From: Mycobacterium sp.
GTDB taxonomy: Bacteria; Actinomycetota; Actinomycetes; Mycobacteriales; Mycobacteriaceae
Direction: 5' to 3'
Assembly: GCA_003987775.1 (NCBI GenBank)
Contig: RXJD01000007.1
Span: forward strand, 62,001 to 126,000
Length of the DNA: 64,000 bases
The notes under the pieces were generated by a model. That model did not search any database. It was not told where the DNA came from and worked only from the letters and a program-made list of their open reading frames with translations. The position numbers and the translations under genes were made by a program. Shown piece by piece: positions 52,668-61,089 of the stretch (the stretch's first letter is position 1; each line of letters starts with the position of its first letter).

Positions 52668-54545
52668 ATGTCTTTTCTCATCGTGTCGTCCCAGGGTCTG
52701 ACGGCCGCGGTTGCCCATCTCGCGGGCGTCGGCTCGGCGATCAACGCAGCCAACACCGCGGCGGTGGCGCCCACAACCTACTTGACCGCCGCCGCCGCCG
52801 ATGACGTGTCCACTCAGATCGCGGCGCTGTTCTCCGCCCACTCGCAGGCGTATCAATCCGTGAGCGCCCAGGCGGCCGCCTTCCACGGACAGTTCGTGCA
52901 GTTGCTCAACACCGCCGCGGGCTCCTACCCTGCCGCCGAAGCCGCCAACACTTCCCCCCTGCAGCTAGTCGAGGACCAGCTGCTCGGTGTGATCAACGCG
53001 CCCACCCAGGCCCTGCTGGGCCGACCGCTGATCGGCGACGGCGCCAACGGGCAGACCGTCAACGGAGTCGGCACAGCCGGCGGGGCCGGCGGAATCCTGT
53101 ACGGCAACGGTGGCCGCGGGGGTGACTCGACGCTGGCCGGACATGCCGGCGGTGCCGGCGGCGCAGCGGGATTGTGGGGCAACGGCGGAGCCGGCGGAAC
53201 CGGCGGCGGCGGCGCCGCGGGCGGCAGCGGCGGATCCAGCGGCTTGCTCTACGGCAACGGCGGTATGGGCGGCACCGGTGGGGTGGGCGTCGCCGGAGTC
53301 AACGGTGGGCTCGCCGGCATGGGCGGTCACGGCGGCAACGCCGTCGGCCTGATCGGCGACGGCGGCGCCGGCGGGACAGGCGGGGCGGGTCTCGCCGGTG
53401 CTGATGCGGTCAACCCGAGCCCAGGTATTCAGGCCAACACCGGTGCTGGCGGGCAAACCCAGACGGTCACTGTTAATGCCAACGCCACTGGCGGTGACGG
53501 CGCGACCGGCGGGAATGGCGGGAAGAACGGCACCGGCGGCACCGGCGGTGCCGGCGGTGCGGCCTCCTCGGAGGATCCCGGCGTCGGCAATGCGGCCGGC
53601 GGTGCCGGCGGCGACGGCGGTGCCGGCGGCTTCGGCGGCGCGGGCGGGGCCGGCGGGCAAGCAGGAAGCCAAAACGGTAATGCCACTGGTGGTGCAGGCG
53701 GTCGCGGGGCAGACGCCGAAACTCCGGGCGGCGCCGGCGGGCAAGGGGGTAACGGCGGGGCCGTGACTTCTGCGAACAATTCAGTCGCCGGTCCCGGCGG
53801 TCACGGCGGCAATGGCGCCGACGGCGCATCCGGCGGCGCCGGCGGCAACGGGGGCACCGGCGGCGGCGGCGGGACGGGCGGGATCCTGGCCGGCAATGGT
53901 GGGGCCGGAGGGGCCGGCGGTGCCGGCGGCTCGGGCGGCGGCGGTGGACTTGGCGGCATAGGCGGCGACGGTGGTACCAACCCTTCCAAAGGGTCGACTG
54001 CGATCGGCGTGTTTAGTGCTCACGGTTCGAACGCCGGTGACGGCGGCGACGGCGGCGACGGCGGATCGGGTGGCGCGGGCGGCAGCGGCGGCGCCGGTGG
54101 CGTCGGCGGCGCGGGATCATGCCTGATCGGCAACGGCGGAGTCGGCGGCCTTGGCGGTGCCGGGGGCGGTGGGGGTTCAGGTGTTGCCGGCGGTATGGGC
54201 GGTGGAGGTGGGCTGGGCGGCGTAGGCAGCGGCTTCCAGGGGGCCACGGTCTACGGCGGTAACGGCGGACTGGGAGGTGACGGCGGCGCTGGGGGCAACG
54301 GTGGCGATGGCGGTCGAGGCGGCGTCGGCGGAGCCGGCGGGGCGGGTGGATTGCTCTTCGGCCAGGCGGGCAGCGGCGCAGGTAACGGCGCAGGCGGCGG
54401 AGGCGGCCATGGCGGCACGGCAAGTACCGGCGGCCTCGGCGGAGCAGGCGGCAAGGCCAGTGCGTTTAACGGAGTGCTTGTCGACGGCATTAAAGGCGCA
54501 GACGGCACAGGTGGCGTAGCCGGTATCGACGGCGCGCCCGGTTAG
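52668..54545 (+). CDS. PE_PGRS protein (625 residues)
   Basis: A PE domain (about 1-95, start MSFLIVSSQ) contains a Y-x-x-x-E motif (YPAAE). The linker [21 protein letters not shown] follows, then about 480 residues of GGxGG repeats interrupted by short non-repeat loops. Examples are an [24 protein letters not shown] loop near residue 255 and an [16 protein letters not shown] loop near 440. GGGAGGGG lies 6-13 nt before the ATG. It lies between the hydrolase and the add operon. It would be exported by ESX-5 to the cell surface. Confidence 0.95.
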   Translation: MSFLIVSSQGLTAAVAHLAGVGSAINAANTAAVAPTTYLTAAAADDVSTQIAALFSAHSQAYQSVSAQAAAFHGQFVQLLNTAAGSYPAAEAANTSPLQLVEDQLLGVINAPTQALLGRPLIGDGANGQTVNGVGTAGGAGGILYGNGGRGGDSTLAGHAGGAGGAAGLWGNGGAGGTGGGGAAGGSGGSSGLLYGNGGMGGTGGVGVAGVNGGLAGMGGHGGNAVGLIGDGGAGGTGGAGLAGADAVNPSPGIQANTGAGGQTQTVTVNANATGGDGATGGNGGKNGTGGTGGAGGAASSEDPGVGNAAGGAGGDGGAGGFGGAGGAGGQAGSQNGNATGGAGGRGADAETPGGAGGQGGNGGAVTSANNSVAGPGGHGGNGADGASGGAGGNGGTGGGGGTGGILAGNGGAGGAGGAGGSGGGGGLGGIGGDGGTNPSKGSTAIGVFSAHGSNAGDGGDGGDGGSGGAGGSGGAGGVGGAGSCLIGNGGVGGLGGAGGGGGSGVAGGMGGGGGLGGVGSGFQGATVYGGNGGLGGDGGAGGNGGDGGRGGVGGAGGAGGLLFGQAGSGAGNGAGGGGGHGGTASTGGLGGAGGKASAFNGVLVDGIKGADGTGGVAGIDGAPG

Positions 54546-54667
54546 GCGCCGCCGTAGGGCACTCCGCTCGGCGACACTCCGCGACACTGACACCACACAC
54601 ACGACACGCCGAAAAACGTGTACCTGCATTCAAAGTCGAAAGAGCGCGGCGCGCGCCGAGCCGACAC

Positions 54668-55750
54668 CTACCCGATCAGCACCGCATACCGCGGCTTGAT
54701 CACCTCGTCGATTATGGCCAGCCGCTCGTCGAAGTGGATGAACGCCGACTTCATCGCGTTGATCGTGAAGCGCTGCAGATCGGTCCAGCCGTAGCCGAAC
54801 GCCTCCACCAGCCGGTGCATCTCCTGACTCATCGTGGTGTCGCTCATCAACCGGTTGTCGGTGTTGACGGTCACCCGAAAACGACTGCGCGCCAACAGAT
54901 CGAACGGGTGCTCGGCGATGCTGGCCACCGCGCCGGTCTGCACGTTGGAGCTCGGGCACAACTCCAGCGGAACTCGCTTGTCCCGCACGATCGCCGCGAG
55001 CCGGCCCAGCGTCACGTCACCGTCGGCGTCCACCTGGATGTCGTCGACGATGCGCACCCCGTGGCCCAGCCGGTCGGCGCCGCAGAACGCGATCGCCTCA
55101 TGGATGGACGGCAGGCCGAACGCCTCGCCGGCATGAATTGTGAAGCGCGCGTTGTGGTCCCGCATGTATTCGAAGGCATCGAGGTGCCGGGTGGGCGGGT
55201 ACCCGGCCTCGGCGCCGGCGATGTCGAATCCGACCACACCCTTGTCGCGGAACCTGACCGCCAGCTCGGCGATCTCCCGCGACATCGCCGCGTGTCGCAT
55301 CGCGGTGACCAGGCAGCGCACCTTGATCGGGTTGCCCGCAGCGGCGCACGCCTTCTCCCCCGCGGCGAATCCGGCCAGCACCGCGTCGACGACGTCGTCG
55401 AACGACAGCCCGCGGTTGATGTGCAACTCGGGGGCGAACCGGATTTCGGCGTACACCACCGCGTCCGCGGCCAGATCCTCCACACATTCGTAGGCGACCC
55501 GGTACAGCGCTTCCGGCGTCTGCATCACCGCCACGGTGTGCGAGAACGGCTCGAGGTAGCGCTCCAGAGAACCGCTGTGCGAGCGGGTGCGGAACCACGT
55601 CGCCAACTCCTCGGCATCGGTCGCCGGCAACTCGTCGTAACCCACCTCGCCGGCGATCTCCAGCACGGTGGCCGGGCGCAGTCCGCCGTCCAGATGGTCG
55701 TGCAGCAGCGCCTTGGGCGCCTGCTGAATCTGTTCGAGGCTCAGGTTCAT
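54668..55750 (-). CDS. add: Add: adenosine deaminase
   Basis: A 360-residue metal-dependent hydrolase converting adenosine or deoxyadenosine to (deoxy)inosine. Zinc ligands H17 and H19 (HDHLDG), the later His in IHAGEAFG, and the NTDN segment near residue 300 are visible, along with CPSSN. ATG 55750 overlaps the deoA stop (55747-55749), making it the last gene of a coupled cdd-deoA-add operon. Its product feeds DeoD. It matches Rv3313c. Confidence 0.95.
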   Translation of the reverse strand: MNLSLEQIQQAPKALLHDHLDGGLRPATVLEIAGEVGYDELPATDAEELATWFRTRSHSGSLERYLEPFSHTVAVMQTPEALYRVAYECVEDLAADAVVYAEIRFAPELHINRGLSFDDVVDAVLAGFAAGEKACAAAGNPIKVRCLVTAMRHAAMSREIAELAVRFRDKGVVGFDIAGAEAGYPPTRHLDAFEYMRDHNARFTIHAGEAFGLPSIHEAIAFCGADRLGHGVRIVDDIQVDADGDVTLGRLAAIVRDKRVPLELCPSSNVQTGAVASIAEHPFDLLARSRFRVTVNTDNRLMSDTTMSQEMHRLVEAFGYGWTDLQRFTINAMKSAFIHFDERLAIIDEVIKPRYAVLIG

Positions 55751-57033
55751 CGCGTGATCCGATCGATAATCAACGGCCTGCGCGCGGGCGCGTCGTCTCC
55801 CACGGTGAAGGCACCGTCCAATTCCGCCAGCGCGGGACTCAGACGCTCCGGTGTCTCGGTGTAGAGCGTGAACAACACCTCGCCCGCCGCGACCGGCTCC
55901 CCCGGACGCCGATGGATCGTGATGCCCGCCCCGTGCTGCACCCGCGCCCCCGGCCGGGATCTGCCCGCTCCGAGGCGCCATGCCGCCAGCCCCACTGCCA
56001 TCGCGTCGATGTCGCCCATTGTGCCGCCCCGGGCGGCCGTCACGGTTTCCGAATACCCACCAATCGGCAACGGTTTCGACAAATCACCGCCCTGGGCGGC
56101 CACCAGCCGGGCGAACCGGTCCATCGCGGTGCCGTCGTGCAACGTCTGCGCCGGGTCGACACCGTCGACCCCGGCCAGCTCCAGCATCTCCGCGGCCAAC
56201 CGCAGGGTCAGCTCCACCACGTCGGACGGCCCGCCGCCGGCCAGCACCTCGAGCGACTCCTGCACCTCCACCGAGTTCCCGACTGCCCGGCCCAGCGGGC
56301 ACTCCATGTCGGTAAGCAGCGCGCGGGTCGGCACCCCGTGCGCGATGCCCAGCTCCACCATGGTGTGCGCCAGCTCGCGGGAGCGCGCTTCCGGCTTGAG
56401 ATATGCACCCGAGCCGACCTTGACGTCGAGCACCAACGCGCCCGCTCCCTCGGCCAGCTTCTTGCTCATGATCGAACTCGCGATCAACGGCAGCGACTCG
56501 ACGGTGCCGGTGATGTCGCGCAGCGCGTACAGCTTGGCGTCGGCCGGCGCCAGCTCACCGGCCGCGAAGATGGCGGCGCCGACGTCGCAAAGTTGTTCGC
56601 GCAGCCGCTGGTTGGACAGGTTCGCACTGAAGCCCGGGATGGATTCCAGCTTGTCCAGGGTGCCGCCGGCGTGGCCCAGTCCGCGCCCGGCCGCCTGCGG
56701 CACCGCGGCGCCGCAGGCCGCGACGACGGGCACCACGGGCAGCGTGATCTTGTCGCCGACTCCACCGGTGGAGTGCTTGTCGACGGTCGGCAGACCGAGG
56801 TCGGTGAAATCCATTCGCGGACCCGAGGCCAACATGGCCGCGGTCCACCGGGCGATCTCGTCACGGTCCATCCCGCGCAGGAAGATCGCCATCAACAGGG
56901 CCGACATCTGCTCGGGCGCAACCGTGCCCTCGGTGTACGCGTCGATCACCCAATCGATCGCCGCGTCAGACAGCCGACCGCCGTCCCGCTTGGTGCGGAT
57001 CACGGTGGGCGCATCGAATGCGTTTTCAGTCAA
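55747..57033 (-). CDS. deoA: DeoA: thymidine/pyrimidine nucleoside phosphorylase
   Basis: A 428-residue pyrimidine nucleoside phosphorylase that splits thymidine or uridine to base and (deoxy)ribose-1-phosphate. The phosphate-binding [10 protein letters not shown] motif, the LDKLESIPG signature and [11 protein letters not shown] are present. The start is TTG 57033, overlapping the cdd TGA (57030-57032), so initiation likely depends on termination of cdd. It matches Rv3314c. Confidence 0.95.
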   Translation of the reverse strand: MTENAFDAPTVIRTKRDGGRLSDAAIDWVIDAYTEGTVAPEQMSALLMAIFLRGMDRDEIARWTAAMLASGPRMDFTDLGLPTVDKHSTGGVGDKITLPVVPVVAACGAAVPQAAGRGLGHAGGTLDKLESIPGFSANLSNQRLREQLCDVGAAIFAAGELAPADAKLYALRDITGTVESLPLIASSIMSKKLAEGAGALVLDVKVGSGAYLKPEARSRELAHTMVELGIAHGVPTRALLTDMECPLGRAVGNSVEVQESLEVLAGGGPSDVVELTLRLAAEMLELAGVDGVDPAQTLHDGTAMDRFARLVAAQGGDLSKPLPIGGYSETVTAARGGTMGDIDAMAVGLAAWRLGAGRSRPGARVQHGAGITIHRRPGEPVAAGEVLFTLYTETPERLSPALAELDGAFTVGDDAPARRPLIIDRITR

Positions 57034-57431
57034 CGAGATTCCCGAAAAAGGTCATGGGGACCGAAGGCGTCGGGCAACAACTCACCGAGCGACCGCGCCC
57101 CGCCGGGATGGTCGATCAACATCTCCGGGCCGCCGTGTTCGAGCAGCACCTGACGGCATCTGCCGCACGGCATCAGCGGCGCACCGCCGGAGTCCACACA
57201 CGCCAGCGCCAGCAACCGGCCGCCACCGCCGGCGTGCAGTGCGCACACGACACCGCACTCGGCGCACAGACCAAGTCCATATGAGACATTTTCCACATTG
57301 CATCCGGTCACGATCCGACCGTCATCGACCAGGGCCGCCGCACCAACCGGGAACCGCGAATACGGCGCGTACGCGTCAGCCGAAGCAGCGATTGCCTTGT
57401 CCCGCAGCACATTCCAATCAACTTCAGCCAT
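57030..57431 (-). CDS. cdd: Cdd: cytidine deaminase
   Basis: A 133-residue homotetrameric-type cytidine deaminase. Zinc ligands are C56, C89 and C92, with the proton-shuttling E58 in CAEC; NVENVSYG is the substrate loop. ATG 57431 gives the standard length; the frame extends two codons further to a weaker start. It is first in the cdd-deoA-add operon and divergent from sdhC across 169 nt. It matches Rv3315c. Confidence 0.95.
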   Translation of the reverse strand: MAEVDWNVLRDKAIAASADAYAPYSRFPVGAAALVDDGRIVTGCNVENVSYGLGLCAECGVVCALHAGGGGRLLALACVDSGGAPLMPCGRCRQVLLEHGGPEMLIDHPGGARSLGELLPDAFGPHDLFRESR

Positions 57432-57600
57432 TCGCAACCCCGCCCGCAGTTGAGCTGTCCCGACCAGCCCACCCTAGCCCGCCGCGCAAGACAGGACGCG
57501 GATCACATCGTGGCGCTACCGCGGGCAACCTCCGCCGAGCTAAGCTCGCGATTACCGGTTATAGCGTTTGATCAGCCGGTTTCCCAACGGCGTGAATGAG

Positions 57601-58044
57601 GTGAGTATTCAGGTGGTCTTGAAGACGGCAACCACGGATCCGCCGGTTTCGGAATCGACACGCAAGCGCAAGCCACCGCGGACTCTTTATCGCGGCGACC
57701 CCGGCATGTGGGCGTGGGTGTTGCACCGCATCAGCGGGGCCACCATCTTCTTCTTCCTGTTCGTTCATGTCCTGGACTCGGCGGTGCTGCGGGTCAGCCC
57801 GCAGGCCTACAACACGGTGCTGGCGGACTACAAGACGCCCATCGTCGGACTCATGGAGTACGGACTGGTGGCCGCCGTGGGCTTCCACGCGCTCAACGGA
57901 ATCAGGGTCATCCTGATCGACTTCTGGTCCGAGGGCCCCCGCTACCAGCGGCGGATGTTGTGGATCGTCGCCGTGACGTTCCTGATCATGCTGGTGATGG
58001 CCGGCGTGGTGACCGGTATCCACATGTGGGAGCACTTCAAATGA
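57601..58044 (+). CDS. sdhC: SdhC: succinate dehydrogenase cytochrome b-556 subunit
   Basis: A 147-residue membrane anchor with three transmembrane helices. HRISGATIFFFLFVH and FHALNGIR hold the heme-coordinating and quinone-site histidines of the family. GTG 57601 is my choice; GTG 57592, TTG 57568 or the internal MWAWVLHRISG start are possible, and the last would match the shorter annotated M. tuberculosis protein. Its stop overlaps sdhD (ATGA). Confidence 0.9.
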   Translation: MSIQVVLKTATTDPPVSESTRKRKPPRTLYRGDPGMWAWVLHRISGATIFFFLFVHVLDSAVLRVSPQAYNTVLADYKTPIVGLMEYGLVAAVGFHALNGIRVILIDFWSEGPRYQRRMLWIVAVTFLIMLVMAGVVTGIHMWEHFK

Positions 58045-58508
58045 GCAGCCCCGACCTGCAACTCGGTCCCGGTCAGACCGCACCGGTGCAGCAGCGCGCC
58101 TACTACCGGCCGGCCAGTCTGGACAATCCTCGTTCGCCGCGCCGCCGTGCCGGCATCCCGAACTTCGAGAAGTTCGCCTGGCTGTTCATGCGGTTCTCCG
58201 GCATCGCGCTGGTCTTCCTGGCCATCGGCCACCTGTTCATCATGCTGATGTGGGACAACGGCGTGTACCGCATCGACTTCAACTACGTGGCGCAGCGGTG
58301 GGCCTCGCCGTTCTGGCAGGTGTGGGACCTGCTGCTGCTATGGCTGGCACAGCTGCACGGCGGCAACGGGATTCGCACCATCATCGATGACTACAGCCGC
58401 AAGAACATCACCCGATTCTGGCTGAACGCACTGCTGACGGTGTCGATGGTGTTCACGCTGATGCTCGGGACTTACGTGTTGATGACGTTCAACCCCAACG
58501 TTTCTTAA
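58041..58508 (+). CDS. sdhD: SdhD: succinate dehydrogenase hydrophobic membrane anchor
   Basis: A 155-residue anchor subunit with three predicted helices (about residues 48-70, 90-107 and 128-150). LHGGNGIRTIIDDY is the conserved heme/quinone-side segment. ATG 58041 overlaps the sdhC stop by 4 nt. With SdhC it fixes the catalytic SdhA/SdhB dimer to the membrane and passes electrons to menaquinone. Confidence 0.92.
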   Translation: MSSPDLQLGPGQTAPVQQRAYYRPASLDNPRSPRRRAGIPNFEKFAWLFMRFSGIALVFLAIGHLFIMLMWDNGVYRIDFNYVAQRWASPFWQVWDLLLLWLAQLHGGNGIRTIIDDYSRKNITRFWLNALLTVSMVFTLMLGTYVLMTFNPNVS

Positions 58509-58531
58509 AAGACCTTGTTGAAAGGTGAGCG

Positions 58532-60286
58532 GTGATCGAACAACACCGATATGACGTGGTGATCGTCGGCGCCGGCGGTGCCGGGATGCGCGCCGCCGTG
58601 GAAGCCGGTCCGAGGGTGCGCACGGCGGTGCTCACCAAGCTCTATCCGACCCGCAGCCACACCGGCGCGGCACAGGGCGGCATGTGCGCCGCACTGGCCA
58701 ACGTCGAAGAGGACAACTGGGAGTGGCACACGTTCGACACCGTCAAGGGCGGCGACTATCTCGCCGACCAGGACGCCGTGGAGATCATGTGCAAGGAGGC
58801 GATCGACGCCGTCCTCGATCTGGAGAAGATGGGGATGCCGTTCAACCGGACCCCCGAGGGCCGCATCGACCAGCGCCGGTTCGGCGGCCATACCCGCGAC
58901 CACGGCAAGGCTCCGGTGCGCCGGGCCTGTTACGCGGCCGACCGCACCGGCCACATGATCCTGCAGACGCTGTATCAGAACTGCGTCAAGCACGACGTGC
59001 AGTTCTTCAACGAGTTCTACGCGCTGGACCTGGCTCTCACCCAGACCCCGACCGGCCCGGTGGCCACCGGGGTGGTGGCCTATGAATTGGCCACCGGCGC
59101 CATCCACGTCTTCCACGCCAAGGCGATCGTGCTGGCCACCGGCGGCTCCGGCCGGATGTACAAGACCACCTCCAACGCGCACACACTGACCGGTGACGGC
59201 ATCGGCATCGTGTTCCGCAAGGGACTTCCCTTGGAGGACATGGAGTTTCACCAGTTTCACCCGACCGGGCTGGCCGGTCTGGGGATCCTGATCTCCGAGG
59301 CGGTGCGCGGTGAGGGCGGCCGGTTGCTCAACGCCGACGGCGAACGCTTCATGGAGCGCTACGCGCCGACGATCGTCGACCTGGCGCCGCGCGACATCGT
59401 CGCCCGCTCGATGGTGCTCGAGGTGCTGGAGGGCCGCGGCGCCGGACCCAACAAGGACTACGTCTACATCGACGTCCGCCACCTCGGAGAGGACGTGCTG
59501 GAGGCCAAGCTCCCCGACATCACCGAGTTCGCCCGCACCTACCTGGGGGTGGACCCGGTGCACGAGCTGGTGCCGGTCTACCCGACCTGTCACTACGTGA
59601 TGGGCGGCATCCCGACGACGGTCACCGGACAGGTGTTGCGCGACAACACCAATACGGTGCCGGGACTGTTCGCCGCCGGCGAGTGCGCGTGCGTCTCGGT
59701 GCACGGCGCCAACCGGCTGGGCACCAACTCGCTGCTGGACATCAACGTCTTCGGACGCCGCGCCGGCATCGCCGCGGCGAATTACGCCGAGGGCCACGAC
59801 TTCGCCGACATGCCGCCGGACCCCGCCGCGATGGTGGTCGGCTGGGTGCGCGACATCCTGTCCGAGCACGGCAACGAACGCGTCGCCGACATCCGCAGCG
59901 CCCTGCAGCAGTCGATGGACAACAATGCCGCGGTGTTCCGCACCGAGGAGACGCTGAAGCAGGCGCTCACCGACATCCACGCCCTCAAGGAGCGGTACTC
60001 CCGAATCACCGTGCACGACAAAGGGAAACGCTTCAACAGCGACCTGCTGGAGGCTATCGAGCTGGGCTTCCTGCTGGAGTTGGCCGAGGTCACCGTGGTC
60101 GGCGCGCTCAACCGCAAGGAGTCCCGCGGCGGCCACGCCCGCGAGGACTACCCGAACCGCGACGACGTCAACTACATGCGCCACACGATGGCCTATAAAG
60201 AGGGCACCGACCTGCTCAGCGATATCAGGCTGGACTTCAAACCCGTCGTGCAGACCCGCTACGAACCGAAGGAGCGGAAGTACTGA
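58532..60286 (+). CDS. sdhA: SdhA: succinate dehydrogenase flavoprotein subunit
   Basis: The 584-residue FAD subunit that oxidises succinate to fumarate. The N-terminal dinucleotide fold GAGGAGM, the FAD-linking histidine region RSHTGAAQGG, the substrate site around HPTGLAGLG and the catalytic-arginine segment GANRLGTNSLLD are present. GTG 58532 has AAAGGTGAG just upstream. The 24-nt gap to sdhD and the 1-nt overlap with sdhB confirm one sdhCDAB operon. It matches Rv3318. Confidence 0.96.
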   Translation: MIEQHRYDVVIVGAGGAGMRAAVEAGPRVRTAVLTKLYPTRSHTGAAQGGMCAALANVEEDNWEWHTFDTVKGGDYLADQDAVEIMCKEAIDAVLDLEKMGMPFNRTPEGRIDQRRFGGHTRDHGKAPVRRACYAADRTGHMILQTLYQNCVKHDVQFFNEFYALDLALTQTPTGPVATGVVAYELATGAIHVFHAKAIVLATGGSGRMYKTTSNAHTLTGDGIGIVFRKGLPLEDMEFHQFHPTGLAGLGILISEAVRGEGGRLLNADGERFMERYAPTIVDLAPRDIVARSMVLEVLEGRGAGPNKDYVYIDVRHLGEDVLEAKLPDITEFARTYLGVDPVHELVPVYPTCHYVMGGIPTTVTGQVLRDNTNTVPGLFAAGECACVSVHGANRLGTNSLLDINVFGRRAGIAAANYAEGHDFADMPPDPAAMVVGWVRDILSEHGNERVADIRSALQQSMDNNAAVFRTEETLKQALTDIHALKERYSRITVHDKGKRFNSDLLEAIELGFLLELAEVTVVGALNRKESRGGHAREDYPNRDDVNYMRHTMAYKEGTDLLSDIRLDFKPVVQTRYEPKERKY

Positions 60287-61089
60287 TGTCTGTGGAGACA
60301 CAAGGAGCGACTCAGGTCGAAACCACCGACCCGCCACTGCCCCCCGTTCCGGAGGGGGCGGTGATGGTCACCCTCAAGATCGCCCGGTTCAACCCGGATG
60401 ACCCGGACAAGTACGCGGCCACCGGCGGCTGGCAGAGCTTCCGGGTGCCGTGTCTGCCCAGCGACCGGTTGCTGAACCTGCTGCTCTACATCAAGGGCTA
60501 TCTGGACGGGACGCTGACCTTCCGGCGCTCCTGCGCGCACGGCGTGTGCGGTTCCGACGCGATGCGCATCAACGGTCTGAACCGGTTGGCGTGCAAGGTG
60601 CTGATGCGTGATCTGCTGCCCAAGAAGCCGGGCAAGCAGCTGACCATCACGGTCGAGCCGATCCGCGGGCTGCCCGTGGAAAAAGACCTCGTGGTCGACA
60701 TGGAGCCGTTCTTCGACGCGTACCGGGCCATCAAGCCCTACCTGATCACCACCGGCAATCCGCCTACGCGCGAACGCATTCAGAGCCCCACCGACCGCGC
60801 CCGCTACGACGACACCACCAAGTGCATCCTGTGCGCCTGCTGCACCACGAGCTGCCCGGTGTTCTGGTACGAGGGCAGTTACTTCGGCCCGGCGGCGATC
60901 GTGAATGCGCACCGGTTCATCTTCGACAGCCGCGACGAGGCCGCCGCACAACGCCTCGACATCCTCAACGAGGTGGACGGGGTGTGGCGCTGCCGCACCA
61001 CGTTCAACTGCACCGAGGGCTGCCCACGCGGGATCCAGGTGACCAAGGCCATCCAGGAAGTCAAGCGGGCGGTGATGTTCTCCCGCTAG
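60286..61089 (+). CDS. sdhB: SdhB: succinate dehydrogenase iron-sulfur subunit
   Basis: The 267-residue electron-transfer subunit. The 2Fe-2S cysteines are in RRSCAHGVCGSD and the following NRLAC. The 4Fe-4S motif is CILCACCTTSC, and the 3Fe-4S ligands are in CRTTFNCTEGCP. It begins on the last base of the sdhA stop (TGATG). Its TAG shares CTAG with the convergent kinase gene stop. It matches Rv3319. Confidence 0.96.
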   Translation: MSVETQGATQVETTDPPLPPVPEGAVMVTLKIARFNPDDPDKYAATGGWQSFRVPCLPSDRLLNLLLYIKGYLDGTLTFRRSCAHGVCGSDAMRINGLNRLACKVLMRDLLPKKPGKQLTITVEPIRGLPVEKDLVVDMEPFFDAYRAIKPYLITTGNPPTRERIQSPTDRARYDDTTKCILCACCTTSCPVFWYEGSYFGPAAIVNAHRFIFDSRDEAAAQRLDILNEVDGVWRCRTTFNCTEGCPRGIQVTKAIQEVKRAVMFSR

